DNA from: Paenibacillus xylanivorans
GTDB lineage: Bacteria; Bacillota; Bacilli; Paenibacillales; Paenibacillaceae
Length of the DNA stretch: 64,000 bases
NCBI RefSeq assembly: GCF_001280595.1
Contig: NZ_LITU01000081.1
Span: 395,366-459,365, forward strand
Reading direction: 5' to 3'
The translations under genes were made by a program, and so were the position numbers. Shown here piece by piece: positions 61,737-64,000 of this stretch. The notes under the pieces were generated by a model. The model had not been told where the DNA came from. It did no database searches and saw only the letters and a list, made by a program, of their open reading frames with translations. Each line of letters begins with the position of its first letter. The first letter of the stretch is position 1.

Positions 61737-63017
61737 TTGAATACATCAGGATTTGAACGAGGAAACCGGAAAGAATTCCGCATACATGTTCTTCCTACGA
61801 AACGGTTTAAGACATATGCGATATCGCTTTACGCGGGGGTTCCCCTGCAAGAAGATACGGTTACCAAAGTAGCCTTAACACCTTTCGTGCTTCGGCGCGG
61901 GACCGAATCTTATCCGGAAACAACGCAATTTCGTGAACAGTTGGAACATTTGTATGGAGCGGGTTTTGGCTTTGATGTCTATAAACGTGGTGATTACCAG
62001 ATCGTACAGTTCCGTATGGACACCATTAATGATTCCTTTGTTGGCGGAGACGAGCAGCTGTTGGATCGTTCCTTTGCTTTCCTTGGAGAGGTGCTCACAC
62101 GCCCTGCACAGGAGGATGGTCATTTCCGAACCTCTTATGTACATGCTGAACGGGAGACCGTTCGCAAAATGCTGGAATCCATCGTCAATGATAAGATGCG
62201 TTATGCAGCGGAGCGCAGCATTGAGGAGATGTGTAAAAACGAACCTTACCGCTTGCACCCGCTTGGTGAGCGCAAAGATTTGCCGGGCATTGATCCAGAA
62301 ACATTGACAGCTTCGTACCACGAGTGGTTACAGCAGGCGAGTATGGACTTGTATGTAGTGGGCGATACCACGCTGGAAGAGGTAGAGAGCCTGGTACAGC
62401 GATATTTCAATGTAGACCGTGTGACCTCTTCCGACTATCACACAGGGGAAGCTGTTCGTGGAGATAAAGAAGTGGAAACCGTGGTAGAACGGCTAAATGT
62501 TAATCAGGGTAAGCTTAATATGGGACTTCGTACGTCAATCACTTATAGTAATCCGCAGTATGCAGCAGCATTGATGTATAACGGTATTCTCGGAGGATAT
62601 CCTCATTCCAAGCTGTTTGTTAATGTTCGCGAAAAAGAAAGTCTGGCATATTATGCCTCTTCCCGTTATGACGGACATAAGGGTATTGCAACGATCCAAT
62701 CCGGGATTGAAATCCCCAATTACGAAAAAGCGGTCAAGATTATAAAACAGCAGCTGGATGAAATGAAGAATGGGAATATCACTGACCTGGAGATGTCTCA
62801 GACCAAGGCGATGATCCGGAATTTGCTTAAGGAAATGCAGGACTCTGCATTTGAGCTGATCGCTTATGATTTCAATCGGCAGTTATCTGGCAAAGACCGA
62901 ACCGCCGAGGAACTGCTGGCCCAAGTAGAACAGATCAGCAAAGAAAATGTTCGTGAGGCGGCAGAACAATTCCGTCTGGATACGATTTATTTCTTGCGTG
63001 ATGAGAAGGGGGAATAG
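61737..63017 (+). CDS. ymfF: M16-family protein YmfF (lacks zinc motif)
   Basis: A 426-residue M16-like protein. It has the family fold features (PHSKLFVNVREKESLAYYAS in the C-terminal half), but no HxxEH motif; the region contains EQLEHLYGAG instead. It likely is the non-catalytic partner of YmfH, the next gene, as in other M16 pairs. TTG start after AAGGGG. Function in Bacillus is poorly known. Confidence 0.88.
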   Translation: MNTSGFERGNRKEFRIHVLPTKRFKTYAISLYAGVPLQEDTVTKVALTPFVLRRGTESYPETTQFREQLEHLYGAGFGFDVYKRGDYQIVQFRMDTINDSFVGGDEQLLDRSFAFLGEVLTRPAQEDGHFRTSYVHAERETVRKMLESIVNDKMRYAAERSIEEMCKNEPYRLHPLGERKDLPGIDPETLTASYHEWLQQASMDLYVVGDTTLEEVESLVQRYFNVDRVTSSDYHTGEAVRGDKEVETVVERLNVNQGKLNMGLRTSITYSNPQYAAALMYNGILGGYPHSKLFVNVREKESLAYYASSRYDGHKGIATIQSGIEIPNYEKAVKIIKQQLDEMKNGNITDLEMSQTKAMIRNLLKEMQDSAFELIAYDFNRQLSGKDRTAEELLAQVEQISKENVREAAEQFRLDTIYFLRDEKGE

Positions 63018-63020
63018 TCG

Positions 63021-64000
63021 GTGGAGAGCATAACTTACGATCGTTTGCAGGAAACGCTGTATTACGAAGTGATGGATAACGGGCTGCATGTTTATATTTT
63101 GCCTAAACCGGGTTTCCAGAAAACATATGCCACGTTTGCAACCAAATACGGTTCGGTTGACAATCATTTTCAGGTTGAAGGACAGGAAGAAGTGAAGGTT
63201 CCGGACGGAATTGCTCATTTTCTGGAACACAAAATGTTTGAGGAACCGACTGGCGATATTTTTGCCACATTTGCTTCTCATGGAGCCTCTGCCAACGCAT
63301 TTACCAGTTTTGACCAGACGGTTTATTTGTTTTCAGCGACAGAATACGTCAATGAAAATATACAAACATTAGTTGATTTTGTGCAAAATCCTTACTTCAC
63401 CGATCAGAATGTGGAAAAGGAAAAAGGGATCATCGCTCAGGAAATTAATATGTATGCTGATAATCCGGATTGGCGCGTTTATTTTGGCTTGATTGAGGCG
63501 ATGTATCAGAAACATCCAGTGCACATTGATATCGCCGGAACCGTTGAATCCATTGGGACCATAACCAAAGAAACGTTGTATACGTGCTACAACTCTTTTT
63601 ATCATCCAAGCAACATGCTTCTGTTTGTAGTGGGTGGAGTAGATCCGCAGGAAGTGCTGGATATGGTTCGTTCGAACCAGGCGGAGAAAGATTACAAGCC
63701 TCAAGGGGAAATCGAGCGGATATTTGAACAGGAACCTGAGCCAGTAGGAGAAGCTAGACGTGAATCCAAATTGGCCGTATCCCTGCCCAAATGTTTGTTT
63801 GGTTTCAAGGAAACGGATGTGGGACTTACTGGAGAAGACCTGTTACGTCGGGATATGACAACCAAACTGATGATGGATTTGCTATTTGGTTCCAGTACCG
63901 CGCTATTTCAAAAACTGTATGATGAAGACCTGATTTCGGACAGCTTTGGACATGAATATAACAGTTCACCGCAATATGCTTTTTCTGCTATTGGCGGGGA
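63021..64000 (+). CDS. ymfH: M16 zinc peptidase YmfH, 5' part
   Basis: An M16 peptidase frame that runs off the right edge, with 326 codons visible. GTG at 63021 follows GAAGGGGGA and lies three bases after the ymfF stop. The zinc motif HFLEH (His66, Glu69, His70) is intact, followed by FEEPTGDIFATFASHGASAN and an EINMYADNPDWRVYF region. It pairs with YmfF. It precedes ymfI-type genes in Bacillus. Confidence 0.93.
   Translation, partial: MESITYDRLQETLYYEVMDNGLHVYILPKPGFQKTYATFATKYGSVDNHFQVEGQEEVKVPDGIAHFLEHKMFEEPTGDIFATFASHGASANAFTSFDQTVYLFSATEYVNENIQTLVDFVQNPYFTDQNVEKEKGIIAQEINMYADNPDWRVYFGLIEAMYQKHPVHIDIAGTVESIGTITKETLYTCYNSFYHPSNMLLFVVGGVDPQEVLDMVRSNQAEKDYKPQGEIERIFEQEPEPVGEARRESKLAVSLPKCLFGFKETDVGLTGEDLLRRDMTTKLMMDLLFGSSTALFQKLYDEDLISDSFGHEYNSSPQYAFSAIGG

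Noticed and set aside
1..64000. Genes on the minus strand
   Set aside because: All minus-strand open frames of length are shadows of convincing + strand genes, with no ribosome sites or family motifs seen.

Overview
The window looks like chromosomal core DNA of a motile, endospore-forming member of the Bacillota, most likely Paenibacillus. The reasons are a Bacillus-type fla/che operon ending in sigD, followed directly by rpsB-tsf-pyrH-frr; sporulation genes for dipicolinate synthesis, SpoIIIE and a SleB-type cortex hydrolase; a short EF-Ts and a short archaeal/eukaryal-type ProRS, both of which I associate with Paenibacillus; moderate GC; and many TTG starts. All genes are on the + strand. 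I see no tRNA, rRNA, insertion sequence, prophage or CRISPR array.

Region 1 (1-22367) is the distal fla/che operon: flgD (cut by the window edge), a small flagellar-operon protein, flgE, swrD, fliL, the switch genes fliM and fliY, cheY, the export apparatus fliO-P-Q-R-flhB-flhA, the regulators flhF and flhG, the chemotaxis block cheB-A-W-C-D, then sigD. Around and after sigD lie poorly characterised genes: a two-helix membrane protein, a FapA/DUF342 protein, a 104-residue protein, a SwrB-like protein and a membrane protein ending in an MltG-type LysM-like domain. A terminator overlapping the last stop codon closes the operon.

Region 2 (22368-47178) holds translation and envelope housekeeping genes: rpsB, tsf, pyrH, frr, uppS, cdsA, dxr, rseP, proS, polC, then the rimP-nusA-rnpM-ylxQ-infB-rbfA-nrnA-truB-ribF operon, rpsO and pnp. 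Several genes have structured leaders or attenuator-like hairpins. The most striking is a perfect 12-bp hairpin between the rimP promoter and rimP.

Region 3 (47179-64000) mixes sporulation and housekeeping: ylxY-like deacetylase, mlpA, dut, dpaA-dpaB, an asd gene fossil, dapG, dapA, rnjB (RNase J), tepA, ylzJ, ftsK/spoIIIE, sleB, ymfF and the start of ymfH. The sequence shows good matches to a sigma-K promoter before dpaA and a sigma-G promoter before sleB, plus a plausible sigma-E promoter before the deacetylase gene. This fits late mother-cell and forespore expression.

No wholly new multi-gene system is obvious. The best leads are the asd remnant inside the dpa-dap operon, the uncharacterised gene cluster around sigD, and the RNA structures in the rimP-nusA, pyrH and rnjB leaders.
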